A stretch of 9,031 nucleotides of DNA from Candidatus Thiodiazotropha sp. (ex Gloverina cf. vestifex) (lineage in GTDB: Bacteria > Pseudomonadota > Gammaproteobacteria > Chromatiales > Chromatiaceae), in the NCBI GenBank assembly GCA_025656435.1, contig JAHXHT010000076.1, positions 1-9,031 on the forward strand. The letters are read 5' to 3'. Both the position numbers and the translations under genes were made by a program. The first letter of the stretch is position 1; every line of letters begins with the position of its first letter. A model generated the notes under the pieces. The model did no database searches and was not told where the DNA came from. It saw only the letters and a list, made by a program, of their open reading frames with translations. Shown here piece after piece: positions 1-6,797 of this stretch.

Positions 1-288
1 GTTGTTTGCTTCATGGGGTCTATATAATGATTGGCCTAGAATGTGCACCATTATCCCTCAATCGATGGATTCGTTCAGAGCTTCCCTAGTAATATTGTTC
101 TTTTATTTCTAGTTGTCGTCGAAGACGTATAGAAGAGATAGATGGTCATTTATAGAAAAAACTTGTTACCAGATTTGCACCAGTAAATTGTTAAATTAGG
201 GCTTTATGGCGCTGCTTAAGGCAGGAAATGGACGTTGCGAGCATTGTGAGATATTAATTAAAAAAGAGGTGTAGTGCGCTTGGCCAGA
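1..288. other. AT-rich region without a supported gene, downstream of thpR
   Basis: This stretch is clearly richer in A and T than the genes that follow. Stops are frequent in the frames I read, and I found no gene with recognisable content. The longest thing noticed on the + strand is a 22-codon frame at 206-274 encoding a Cys-x-x-Cys pair (GRCEHCE), too short to call. A run of six A at 260-265 gives a T-run on the minus strand just after the thpR stop, but I see no GC-rich hairpin before it. It may be the end of the minus-strand operon or a junction with unrelated DNA. Confidence 0.5.
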
Positions 289-822
289 TTACGAATCACC
301 TGCTGTGTCCAACGGCCAGCGTCGCAGAACCCGATACCTCGGCGATCCCTCTGCCCCACCCCCTGAAACCGCCAGCACAAAGTCGGTGGCAGGCCACTCG
401 ATGGATGGCGCTATGCCGCCAGGACCGATACTCTCCGCCTTACGATGCAGGGTAACATGCGGCTTGTACTTACGACGCTCCGGCTCGAAGCCACAAGGAA
501 TCAGGCTGTTCTTTAGATCAAATACCAATTGACTCAGCGGCTCGGGAGTTTGTTCCGGCCCTGCCCAGAGAATCCTGGGTCGCAGCCAATAATCGATTCG
601 GTCGAGATGGAGCGTGAACGGTCTGCTACGTATGCCATCTGCCGCATCATTGATACATCGAAGCTGTGAATCCGTTATCTGTCCTAGAAACACCAGTGTC
701 ATGTGAAGATCGCTCGGATGGTGAGCACGGCCCTTAGAAGTCATCCGGCGGCTCATCGCTGAGATCTGAAGACGCACCTCATCATCAGGCCAAAGGGCGA
801 AGAAGTAACGACCGTCACTCAT
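289..822 (-). CDS. thpR: RNA 2',3'-cyclic phosphodiesterase (ThpR/LigT family)
   Basis: Predicted 177-residue member of the 2H phosphoesterase superfamily, cytoplasmic. It hydrolyses RNA 2',3'-cyclic phosphate ends to 2'-phosphates, and some family members ligate tRNA half-molecules in vitro. Both signature H-x-T-x motifs are present: HMTL at residues 40-43 and HVTL at 122-125, with spacing and total length normal for the family. The N-terminus (RYFFALWPDDEV) matches the usual first beta strand. I chose the ATG at 822 because this strand starts right after it; the frame is open up to 942, but that extension is low-complexity and lies inside the next gene. The ATG overlaps the end of pncC by 8 bp, so the two are probably translationally coupled. 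The gene ends with TAA at 289-291. Function is confident; the physiological RNA substrate is not known for this family. Confidence 0.92.
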   Translation of the reverse strand: MSDGRYFFALWPDDEVRLQISAMSRRMTSKGRAHHPSDLHMTLVFLGQITDSQLRCINDAADGIRSRPFTLHLDRIDYWLRPRILWAGPEQTPEPLSQLVFDLKNSLIPCGFEPERRKYKPHVTLHRKAESIGPGGIAPSIEWPATDFVLAVSGGGAEGSPRYRVLRRWPLDTAGDS

Positions 823-1309
823 GTAACATCTCGTCGAGCCGCTCCAACAGATAACCGACTGATTGCCGCCTGACCTGTTCCCGGTCACCTTCGAAAATTT
901 CTCTGCTGACCTGGGGTGTGGCACCCCGCCGTTGCCAGGCAAAGCAGACAGTCCCCACCGGCTTCTCTACGGAACCACCACCGGGACCGGCAATACCACT
1001 GACGGCCAATGCCAGGTCCGCACCACTCTCTGTCAGCGCGCCTCGCACCATTTCAGCGACTGTCTCCTCGCTGACGGCACCATGCGCCATCAGTGTGTCG
1101 CTGCGCACTCCCAGTATCGACTGCTTGGCTTCATTGCTGTAGGTCACATAGCCTCTGTCGAACCAGGCACTACTACCCGGCAGGTCGGTGAGCACTTTTG
1201 CCAACCACCCCCCTGTGCAGGACTCCGCCACAACCAGGCGCAGCCCCATTTCGCTCAGTCGTTTGGCGCAGCGCGCCGTCAGTGCCTTGATAGCGTCATT
1301 CTCACCCAT
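815..1309 (-). CDS. pncC: Nicotinamide-nucleotide amidohydrolase, CinA C-terminal domain protein (PncC)
   Basis: Predicted 164-residue stand-alone CinA C-terminal domain, the enzyme that deamidates nicotinamide mononucleotide to nicotinate mononucleotide and so returns the NMN released by NAD-dependent DNA ligase to NAD synthesis. Family hallmarks are plain: AESCTGG at 28-34 carrying the expected nucleophile Ser30, GYVTYSNEAK at 53-62, GAVSEETV at 77-84, and the glycine-rich SGIAGPGGG at 104-112. The length matches the short form without the N-terminal MoaB-like domain of full CinA. The ATG lies 7 bp after the stop of the amphi-Trp gene; no strong Shine-Dalgarno is visible, which fits coupling to the upstream gene. 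It overlaps thpR by 8 bp. This is a housekeeping enzyme and need not be functionally tied to the system upstream. Confidence 0.94.
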   Translation of the reverse strand: MGENDAIKALTARCAKRLSEMGLRLVVAESCTGGWLAKVLTDLPGSSAWFDRGYVTYSNEAKQSILGVRSDTLMAHGAVSEETVAEMVRGALTESGADLALAVSGIAGPGGGSVEKPVGTVCFAWQRRGATPQVSREIFEGDREQVRRQSVGYLLERLDEMLHE

Positions 1310-1316
1310 CGTGCAA

Positions 1317-1592
1317 TCACTTTGTCTTGACCTTGAGTGTCTTGCCTTTTTTCAGCTTTTCCTCTTCCGCCTGCCAGGTAATACGCAGGTTAATACGGTG
1401 CCTGTCCGTATCCTGAGTGGCCGTTACCTTCAGCTGCAATAGACCATCCGGATTGAGGATCATCTCATCCTCTTCATCACTGAGGATCAGCTTGCCCTTA
1501 CCGACGCCTTGTGTAATCGCCTTGAGGATGGCCTGAATCGACTCCCGATCCTGCAGTGATTCGTGGCGGAAATTTTTTTTACCCTGTCGCAT
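1317..1592 (-). CDS. Amphi-Trp domain protein (GAK-system component)
   Basis: Small, highly charged 91-residue protein of the amphi-Trp type. The segment from FRHESL (8-13) through a helix (about 14-31), then GKGKLILSD (31-39), and two amphipathic strands ending in LRITW with Trp73, follows the domain as I know it: alternating hydrophobic residues finishing at a nearly invariant Trp. A Lys-rich tail follows (about 78-91). There is no signal peptide or membrane segment, so it should be cytosolic. Function is unknown; the domain is named for its place in GAK loci beside an ATP-grasp enzyme and an HprK-related kinase, both present upstream here, and it may be their small partner or substrate (inference). 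GAGG at 1597-1600 precedes the ATG closely; the gap to the metallophosphoesterase stop is 13 bp. A run of eight A on the coding strand (1573-1580) covers codons 5-7. Confidence 0.82.
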   Translation of the reverse strand: MRQGKKNFRHESLQDRESIQAILKAITQGVGKGKLILSDEEDEMILNPDGLLQLKVTATQDTDRHRINLRITWQAEEEKLKKGKTLKVKTK

Positions 1593-1605
1593 GAAACCTC
1601 ACTTA

Positions 1606-2958
1606 TCAGACAATGGATGCAGGATCGAAGACCTTGATGCGGGGGTAGTCAGTGCTGACTCCCATCACCAGTCGGTCCGGATGAAAGAGGGTTACTGCGG
1701 CACCCTCTCCCGCCAGTCCCTCTTTTTTTCTTGTATGGCGGTCGATGGTTGCATCGCATTCGAAGTTCACCATGCCCTTGCGCAGCATGATGCGCTGTCC
1801 ATGATGCCGATTGTCATGACCATGAACGATGACATGGATCCCCGCATCATGCATCAGCTCAACCCCTTTACGTGTCAGCGGCATGTCCACATCCCGGTAT
1901 TTCGTACGGATGCTGTTGGCCAGCGGTCCATAGTAGAACTCGAAGAACTCATCTTCTTCCACATGCTCTATGAACTGCCTGTTGAGATACTTGACACCTT
2001 TTCGGTTGATCAGTTTGGCCGTCCTGTCATCGATCCCCACGTGGACAAAAAGAAATGACCCGCGTCGATAGGCCAGACGCATACGCTCGAAAAACCAGCT
2101 GAACTCCCCCTTCTTGGCCAGAAACAGCGATTGCCATTTGAGCGCTGCTGCATAGACCTGACGCAGGGAGAGACCGGCCGCCTCGCAGTCAGTCTCAAAA
2201 GCCTCGATCTTTTCACGCAGCCGTTTGACCTCCTTGGCCGCCCGTTTATCCGGCATAATCCAACTGGCCAGCTTTGGGAACTCATCGAACCATCGCTTCG
2301 GCGGATAGAGCCGGCGACGGCAGGTGCGGGTTGGCGGTATACCTTTCAGCGCACTTTTTCCTTGCAGGTGCTCATCGGCGATCTCCCGTAACATCGGGAT
2401 CGCTTTGCTGCCCATACGAATAAAGAAATGATCGTGCCTGGGGTCAGGTTCCATGCCCACAGCGGCAATGCCGAGCTTGATACGGATATCATGGTTACCG
2501 GCCAGGATTCTGACCCGTGCACCCTGCTTGATCAATCGGTGTATGACTCTCAGAAACCTTAGATTGCTGGGACCCTTATCGAAACAGTCTCCACCGATCA
2601 CGAAATTGGCCTTACGTCCGACGGATGTCAGCTTCAGGTCACGATCACTCGCCCCTGTCTTCTTCACACCACCGGAAGCCACCAGCGAAGCAATAAAGGC
2701 ATCCGCATCGGCATGTAGATCGGAGAAAAAGAAGAGCCGGCGTTTCGGCCAGCGCCAGGAGTCCTTCTGCAAAACTTCGCTGAGCAGCCGCACTGTGAAG
2801 CTGCGCTGTCCTCTCTCTTTGGCCACAGACTGTTGCTTGCCCAATAGCCAGAGCTCATTCTCCTCCGGCAACTCCGCATCTATCCACGCTTGTCCCCGAT
2901 AAACCGGCAGGCGTTTCTGGTGGAACCGGTTGATACCGTTGACAGCCTTAGTCGGCAA
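1606..2958 (-). CDS. Calcineurin-like metallophosphoesterase
   Basis: Large (450-residue) metallophosphoesterase with a complete dinuclear-metal signature: SDLHAD with Asp80 and His82, GGDCFDKG with Asp124 and Asp127, GNHD at 154-157, FVHVG with His306, and VHGHDN with His379 and His381. GDxxDxG followed by GNHD resembles the PPP/ApaH-like group, so the substrate could be a phosphoprotein or a dinucleoside polyphosphate. About 150 residues, rich in Lys and Arg and mostly helical-looking, separate GNHD from the next metal ligand; this is longer than in ApaH-type enzymes. There is no signal peptide. I prefer the TTG at 2958, which has an AAGGGGAG ribosome site just upstream and overlaps the previous frame by 11 bp. 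The alternative GTG at 2991 would add 11 residues, has no visible ribosome site and overlaps by 44 bp. It is followed 13 bp later by the amphi-Trp gene. Confidence 0.88.
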   Translation of the reverse strand: MPTKAVNGINRFHQKRLPVYRGQAWIDAELPEENELWLLGKQQSVAKERGQRSFTVRLLSEVLQKDSWRWPKRRLFFFSDLHADADAFIASLVASGGVKKTGASDRDLKLTSVGRKANFVIGGDCFDKGPSNLRFLRVIHRLIKQGARVRILAGNHDIRIKLGIAAVGMEPDPRHDHFFIRMGSKAIPMLREIADEHLQGKSALKGIPPTRTCRRRLYPPKRWFDEFPKLASWIMPDKRAAKEVKRLREKIEAFETDCEAAGLSLRQVYAAALKWQSLFLAKKGEFSWFFERMRLAYRRGSFLFVHVGIDDRTAKLINRKGVKYLNRQFIEHVEEDEFFEFYYGPLANSIRTKYRDVDMPLTRKGVELMHDAGIHVIVHGHDNRHHGQRIMLRKGMVNFECDATIDRHTRKKEGLAGEGAAVTLFHPDRLVMGVSTDYPRIKVFDPASIV

Positions 2959-3661
2959 AAGACTCCCCTTTTGAGCGGACTTTCCACTCACCGGTCAGGT
3001 GGTGCCAGTCACTGACAAATCGCCTTTCAAAAAACACCGGACGGCAGTGATGCATGCTCAAGGTGGCAATCTGGTCGAACGCCATGACACCCAGATGGTG
3101 CGCAGCGTGGCGAAAGGCGGCGCCATGTCCCACAAACAGCTTGACCGTATCCTGCTCAACCTCGGTCTGCAGTTCGGCAAGTCGATTGTCGATATGGGCA
3201 GCGACTCGTTGCCCCGCCTGCATGAGCGACTCGGCACCCTGCAAGGGAAGCCGAAAGTGGCTATTGGATTTCCAGTCGGCAGGCAGATCATGATAGCGGG
3301 GATCCGATTGTATGACCCTTTCGATCTGCTGCAGGGTCAGATTGCAGCCGGCACCGAGACTGCGTTCAGCCAGGTCGTCAAACTCGACGATCTAGGTCGA
3401 TTGTGAAGTCTCCCTCAGCAGTCCTCGTGCGATCACTTCTGCCGTCTGATAGCCACGCAGCAAGCGCGAACTGTCGATAACCGGATGCAGCGACCAACCG
3501 AACATGGTGAGAACGCGTTGCAAAAGGCCAACCGCCCGTTGCGCCTGCTCAACACCATGTTGGGTAAGTGGAAAGGGCTGCAGTGCGCTTGGGGTGTTAG
3601 GTAGTTGATGATAGTCACCGTGTCGCAGTAGCGCGGCAATCACTCTCGGTGCCTTATTCAT
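2948..3661 (-). pseudogene. Histidine phosphatase family protein interrupted by one in-frame TAG
   Basis: One reading frame encodes a whole histidine (phosphoglycerate-mutase-like) phosphatase of about 237 codons, broken only by TAG at codon 90 (3392-3394). Before it lie LLRHGD with Arg13 and catalytic His14, and SSRLLRGYQTAE at 64-75. After it, in the same frame, come VEFDDLAERSLGAG with Glu99 as likely acid, then DPRYHDLPADWK, FRLPLQGAESLMQAG and LFVGHG with His179. Every catalytic motif is thus retained, and coding quality does not drop on either side. A single C-to-T change from CAG would explain it. TAG serves as the normal stop of the SixA-Nudix gene here, so general amber recoding is unlikely. 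Possibilities are a young pseudogene, a base error, or read-through. Restart at the TTG at 3244 would lack the RHG motif. The ATG at 3661 has only a weak ribosome site. The stop is TAA. Confidence 0.85.
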
Positions 3662-3714
3662 TGCCGCTTTTTCTCAACACGGGAAATTCATCATTATTTA
3701 TCCGTTTACTCTGT

Positions 3715-3737
3715 GTAGGGTGCGGCCCTGCCGCACC
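3715..3737 (+). repeat. REP-like hairpin with GTAG foot
   Basis: GTAG (3715-3718) is followed by a perfect 8-bp inverted repeat, GGTGCGGC and GCCGCACC, around a 3-nt loop (CCT, 3727-3729). A GTAG tetranucleotide at the base of a short GC-rich stem is the known signature of REP elements mobilised by RAYT (TnpA-REP) transposases. It sits in the 130-bp gap between the SixA-Nudix gene and the interrupted phosphatase. A run of seven A (3738-3744) borders it on the + strand, which places the T-run before, not after, the hairpin in the minus-strand transcript. It therefore does not look like an intrinsic terminator of the operon, but could stabilise or attenuate the mRNA. Confidence 0.65.
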
Positions 3738-3791
3738 AAAAAAACTGTTTCGCTCTCCGCTGGTCAGGTCAAATCACCCAAGTACCAAACC

Positions 3792-4757
3792 CTAACCTTC
3801 CAACTGCTCCGCCAAGGCCTGAATCATCGGTTTCAATTCCGACTGCTTGACTCCTTTCATCGCCTGCTTGGGACTCAGCCATTCGCGCCCTCGATGGCTC
3901 TCCTCCCACGACGCTTCAGGAATAATCTTTTTTACCGCCATGGGGTAGACCTGCACCGTACAGTCGGCGCCCCACTTTTCATATTTGTAGCTACCCAAGG
4001 CCTGTTCTCCGACCTCACCTTCGACACCCGCCTCTTCAAAGGCCTCTTTGGCAGCGGAAGCCTGCAGACTGGTCGCCGGATCACTCACCCCTTTGGGCAC
4101 CACCCAATGTTTGCACTTGCTGGATCTCACCACCAGAATCTCAAGCTGACCGTCGTTCATACGATAGGGAATGACCGATGACTGGTTATAGTAATAGGCG
4201 GGACGATCACGCATCTCCTTGCCATTGTGGTCGGGGAAAGGAAACTTCTTCGGCAGGATACTGGCGCGGGTAATACCGATGAGTTGACCGTCACCCGCCT
4301 TGAGATCATCCCAGCTATCCGGTAATTCAATCACCGCCAGGGTGGCGGTTGGCAGTAACTTACCGTCACTGGGCAGGGGGATATGTTTACCCTCCAGATA
4401 CTCGGTCAGCTCCTCCAGCCCGGGATTGTGACCCACCAGCATAACCTGCCTGGTCTCCGCCGGTACGTCGGCAAGCACTTTCAGCAGATCGTCCACCCGG
4501 GCAGCATAGACGCGCCGGTCGCGGGCGATGGCACGGGCATCGAGCCCCATCGCCTTGGTCGCTTTCTGCGCGGTTGTGATCGCACGTTCTGCGGGGGAGC
4601 TGATCACGAGGTCGGGTAGCAGCTTCTGTTGTTGCAACCAGACACCCATGCGCTGGGCACCCCGCTTGCCGCGATCTTTCAGGGGCCTGGAAAAATCCTC
4701 TACCTGTTCGCTCCAGTCCGACTTGCCATGCCGAAGCAGCATAAGTTCACGTGGCAT
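3792..4757 (-). CDS. SixA-type histidine phosphatase fused to a Nudix hydrolase domain
   Basis: Two-domain protein of 321 residues. Residues 1 to about 165 are a short histidine phosphatase of the SixA kind: LLRHGKSDW with Arg9 and catalytic His10, ISSPAERAITTA at 52-63, and VGHNPGLEEL with His110. Residues about 190-318 are a Nudix domain. Its box begins at Gly223 after WVVPKG and keeps the metal-binding core EAFEEAG with Glu238, Glu241 and Glu242, while the first Glu is Thr229 and the Arg is Lys237. The box resembles the group that cleaves diadenosine or inositol polyphosphates. Mycobacterial MutT1 carries the same two domains in the opposite order and uses them in sequence on nucleotides. 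Likely role (inference): stepwise hydrolysis of a nucleotide or polyphosphate substrate, or protein phosphohistidine removal. The ATG is 8 nt after GAGGA (4766-4770); the gap to the kinase gene is 40 bp; the stop is TAG. Confidence 0.9.
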   Translation of the reverse strand: MPRELMLLRHGKSDWSEQVEDFSRPLKDRGKRGAQRMGVWLQQQKLLPDLVISSPAERAITTAQKATKAMGLDARAIARDRRVYAARVDDLLKVLADVPAETRQVMLVGHNPGLEELTEYLEGKHIPLPSDGKLLPTATLAVIELPDSWDDLKAGDGQLIGITRASILPKKFPFPDHNGKEMRDRPAYYYNQSSVIPYRMNDGQLEILVVRSSKCKHWVVPKGVSDPATSLQASAAKEAFEEAGVEGEVGEQALGSYKYEKWGADCTVQVYPMAVKKIIPEASWEESHRGREWLSPKQAMKGVKQSELKPMIQALAEQLEG

Positions 4758-4774
4758 CCTCTTTATCCTCTTTT

Positions 4775-4792
4775 GGGTCTGTTAACAGGCCC
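4775..4792. promoter_or_regulatory. 18-bp near-palindrome between the kinase and SixA-Nudix genes
   Basis: The arms GGGTCTGTT and AACAGGCCC are reverse complements apart from one position, centred on GTTAAC in the 40-bp gap. On the transcribed minus strand it would form a weak hairpin with one C-A mismatch and no following T-run, so it is not a good terminator. It could be a protein-binding site or an mRNA processing site, or chance. Confidence 0.25.
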
Positions 4793-4797
4793 TAGTA

Positions 4798-5910
4798 TCA
4801 CCAACGGTTGAAACAGATCTCTGTCAATTGTGCGAAATCCATTCGACCCGTTACCTCGAAGACCGCGACATCTTTGAGTAATTGTAGATAAGCCGACTCG
4901 GGCAGCGGATCATCATCCATCAGAAAACGCCCGGCACTGTCCTGATAGAAAGGCCCGGGTGATTTCATCAGTGCAGGCAACAAATCTTTTCTTTCTGCGA
5001 GATCTATCTGTTGCAGTGTCACCGGACCATCAGCTGTGTGCGCCCAATTGAGTATCAACAGACCATCCAGCATTATGGGTGTCGATGTATCGATGCGTTG
5101 GGGACCGTAGAGCCGTGCCACATCCACATCAAATTTCTCTTCCAGATCCCAGAGTTCTTTTCTCGGCAGCTGATGCAGAGTCTCTCTTCTCTCCTCAGGG
5201 ATCAGGGTGGCAAGTCTGGGATTGTTGATCACGGTCCCCGGGTTGATGCGTGGCAACTTGGGGATGCCGACAGCCTCTACGCCGGAACCCTTTGCTTTCA
5301 GGAAAAGCCTGTCATTGGTCAGGTAGCAGCTCTTGGGATGCTCCATCAAGTGCAGCATCAAGGTCGACTTCCCATTGCCGGAAAATCCCGCAATCGCCAG
5401 TGTCGCATCACCCAAGCTCAACCCCGCAGCATGAGAAATCAGCCAGTCCTGCTGCTGAAGACGGTTCATGACCTGGGAATTGATGAAATTGATCAGCTGA
5501 TTATCGTTGGCCATACAGGGACCGGCAGCGATGCGATGGGTCTCGCTTTGCAGAGACAGCATGCCAGTGCGCACCTTCAGTACCAATCGCCCGTCCGGCA
5601 GATCGAAATAGGCGTCCTTGCGCCCCTGCTTGCCGGGCTCCCGACGCCAATCCTTGAAAGGCAGATGACCGTCAATCACCTCATGGTCGATGGCAATAAT
5701 CTCTATCTGCTCGCTAACCGGCGTGTCCAGCAGGTGAGAGAAGTAGTCTTTCAGACGATCAAGTAAATGCTGGCTGTTGGATCTGATGACCAGACCCAAA
5801 TCACCGACGGCAAGTTTCAGCGGCTCTTCACAAAGCAACGCCTCGCGCATCATCAGTGGAACCAGGGTGGCCACATCTTTCGGCACCGGCCAGATCGAAG
5901 CACCGCTCAA
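4798..5910 (-). CDS. HprK-related kinase (GAK-system kinase B type)
   Basis: Predicted 370-residue cytosolic kinase related to HPr kinase/phosphorylase. A perfect P-loop, GFSGNGKS with Lys181, lies at 175-182 and follows SHAAG (159-163). The segment LTNDR with Asp200 sits where HPr kinase carries its acidic catalytic residues, and GIPKLPRINPGT at 215-226 matches the conserved block of HprK-related kinases of GAK loci as I recall them. The first 150 residues have no motif I recognise. Unlike true HprK there is no HPr or other PTS gene in view, so the target is unlikely to be HPr; the amphi-Trp protein or an ATP-grasp product are candidates (inference). The start is TTG at 5910, overlapping the ATP-grasp stop in TTGA; AAGGAG at 5919-5924, 8 nt upstream, makes this start convincing despite the rare codon. 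The stop is TGA. Confidence 0.88.
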   Translation of the reverse strand: MSGASIWPVPKDVATLVPLMMREALLCEEPLKLAVGDLGLVIRSNSQHLLDRLKDYFSHLLDTPVSEQIEIIAIDHEVIDGHLPFKDWRREPGKQGRKDAYFDLPDGRLVLKVRTGMLSLQSETHRIAAGPCMANDNQLINFINSQVMNRLQQQDWLISHAAGLSLGDATLAIAGFSGNGKSTLMLHLMEHPKSCYLTNDRLFLKAKGSGVEAVGIPKLPRINPGTVINNPRLATLIPEERRETLHQLPRKELWDLEEKFDVDVARLYGPQRIDTSTPIMLDGLLILNWAHTADGPVTLQQIDLAERKDLLPALMKSPGPFYQDSAGRFLMDDDPLPESAYLQLLKDVAVFEVTGRMDFAQLTEICFNRW

Positions 5911-6797
5911 CTGCCTATCTCCTTAAGTATGTAGTCCGTATAGAGGGCAGCGGCATCTATGCCTATGCCCTTCAGAGCACCGTGAAATCCACCAAAGGCG
6001 GAGACCTCGAAAACCACCGGCCCCCGTTCCGTTTTCGCCACATCGACAGTAGTAAAGTCGAGTCCGAAGATTGCCTGCGCCTTGGTAGCCAACTCGACCA
6101 ATTCCTCACTGGCTTCATGGCCAGTATAGTGACCACCACTGAGAATGGTGGTGTTCCAGGCCCCTGCCCGGCCGACTCGGGCGTAGGTACCAAGATACTC
6201 GCCACCGAGAAATACCATACCCAGATCCTGACCTGGCAGATGGAGTTTTTTCTGGATATACATCACCGGGTTTTCTTTCTGGAAAGCTTCAATCTGCTCC
6301 TGCATTTTGGCGGGGCCATCGTGGGTATCGATCAACGTCATACCGCGTGCCTTGGTGGAGTAGAGCGGCTTGAATACCGCCGATTCGAAATCCCACACGG
6401 CTGAGGTGGCTGACGCAAGATTCTCGGTCACCCGTGTCTCCGGTATGGGAATGCCAGCATTGTAGAGCGACATGGTGCAGCTGAGTCGGTCGATCAGGCG
6501 GATCATCGACTCCACCGGGCTGAAGACACGCACCCCTGCCCGCTCAAGCATGCGCAACATCTCAAGGCGGTCCAACACATCCGGGCTGTAGACCTGGTTG
6601 ATCTTCTTCACCACCAGGGCATCCAGTTGGGTCAGGTTCCAGTCATGATAGTAGAGGTTGCCGGTATCGAGTTGAGCGTACACATCCGCCATATCAATCA
6701 CCAGACGAAAGCCTGTCGCAGCCTCCACCGCATCGGCCAGCGCCTCGGTGGACCATTTGCCGGGAATACCGACGACACCGATTCTTGGTTTAGCCAA
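5907..6797 (-). CDS. ATP-grasp enzyme of the GAK system (RimK-like)
   Basis: Predicted 296-residue ATP-grasp ligase. The family joins a carboxylate to an amine or thiol through an acylphosphate, using ATP and Mg. The order of elements fits RimK-like enzymes: an N-terminal Rossmann-like lobe starting RIGVVGIPGKWST, RLIDRLSCTMSLYNAGIPIP (100-119) at the pre-ATP-grasp boundary, FKPLYSTKARG with the ATP-binding Lys143, basic residues Arg207 and Arg210, and VVFEVSAFGGF with the Mg-ligand Glu264. In RimK the last motif is typically E-x-N; here Asn is Ser266. Two TTG codons in tandem (6800 and 6797) can start it; AGGAG at 6805-6809 is 4 nt from the first and 7 nt from the second, so I chose the second. 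It overlaps the upstream gene by 8 bp and the kinase gene by TTGA. The substrate is unknown. Confidence 0.9.
   Translation of the reverse strand: MAKPRIGVVGIPGKWSTEALADAVEAATGFRLVIDMADVYAQLDTGNLYYHDWNLTQLDALVVKKINQVYSPDVLDRLEMLRMLERAGVRVFSPVESMIRLIDRLSCTMSLYNAGIPIPETRVTENLASATSAVWDFESAVFKPLYSTKARGMTLIDTHDGPAKMQEQIEAFQKENPVMYIQKKLHLPGQDLGMVFLGGEYLGTYARVGRAGAWNTTILSGGHYTGHEASEELVELATKAQAIFGLDFTTVDVAKTERGPVVFEVSAFGGFHGALKGIGIDAAALYTDYILKEIGS
5919..5924 (-). promoter_or_regulatory. Strong Shine-Dalgarno for the TTG-started kinase gene
   Basis: AAGGAG on the minus strand lies 8 nt before the TTG at 5910, inside the last codons of the ATP-grasp gene. It decides the kinase start and implies re-initiation at the TTGA overlap. 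Confidence 0.8.

Noticed and set aside
206..274. Tiny + strand frame with GRCEHCE, reminiscent of a zinc-knuckle or the HNH end of a group II intron protein
   Set aside because: Only 22 codons, stops closely upstream, no ribosome site and no other part of such a protein around it.
256..288. Intrinsic terminator after thpR (T-run on the minus strand)
   Set aside because: The T-run is present, but no stable GC-rich stem precedes it.
823..942. Longer N-terminus for thpR
   Set aside because: The extension lies in the other frame of pncC, has no family resemblance, and the true first strand follows the ATG at 822.
3392..3394. Genome-wide amber recoding (for example pyrrolysine)
   Set aside because: The SixA-Nudix gene ends normally with TAG, no pyl gene is in view, and histidine phosphatases do not need a special residue here.
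3719..3744. Operon terminator at the GC-rich hairpin
   Set aside because: On the minus-strand transcript the T-run comes before the stem; on the + strand the stem is followed by A, not T.
5011..5766. Long + strand open frame opposite the HprK-related kinase
   Set aside because: It has no recognisable motif and lies entirely antisense to a well-supported gene.
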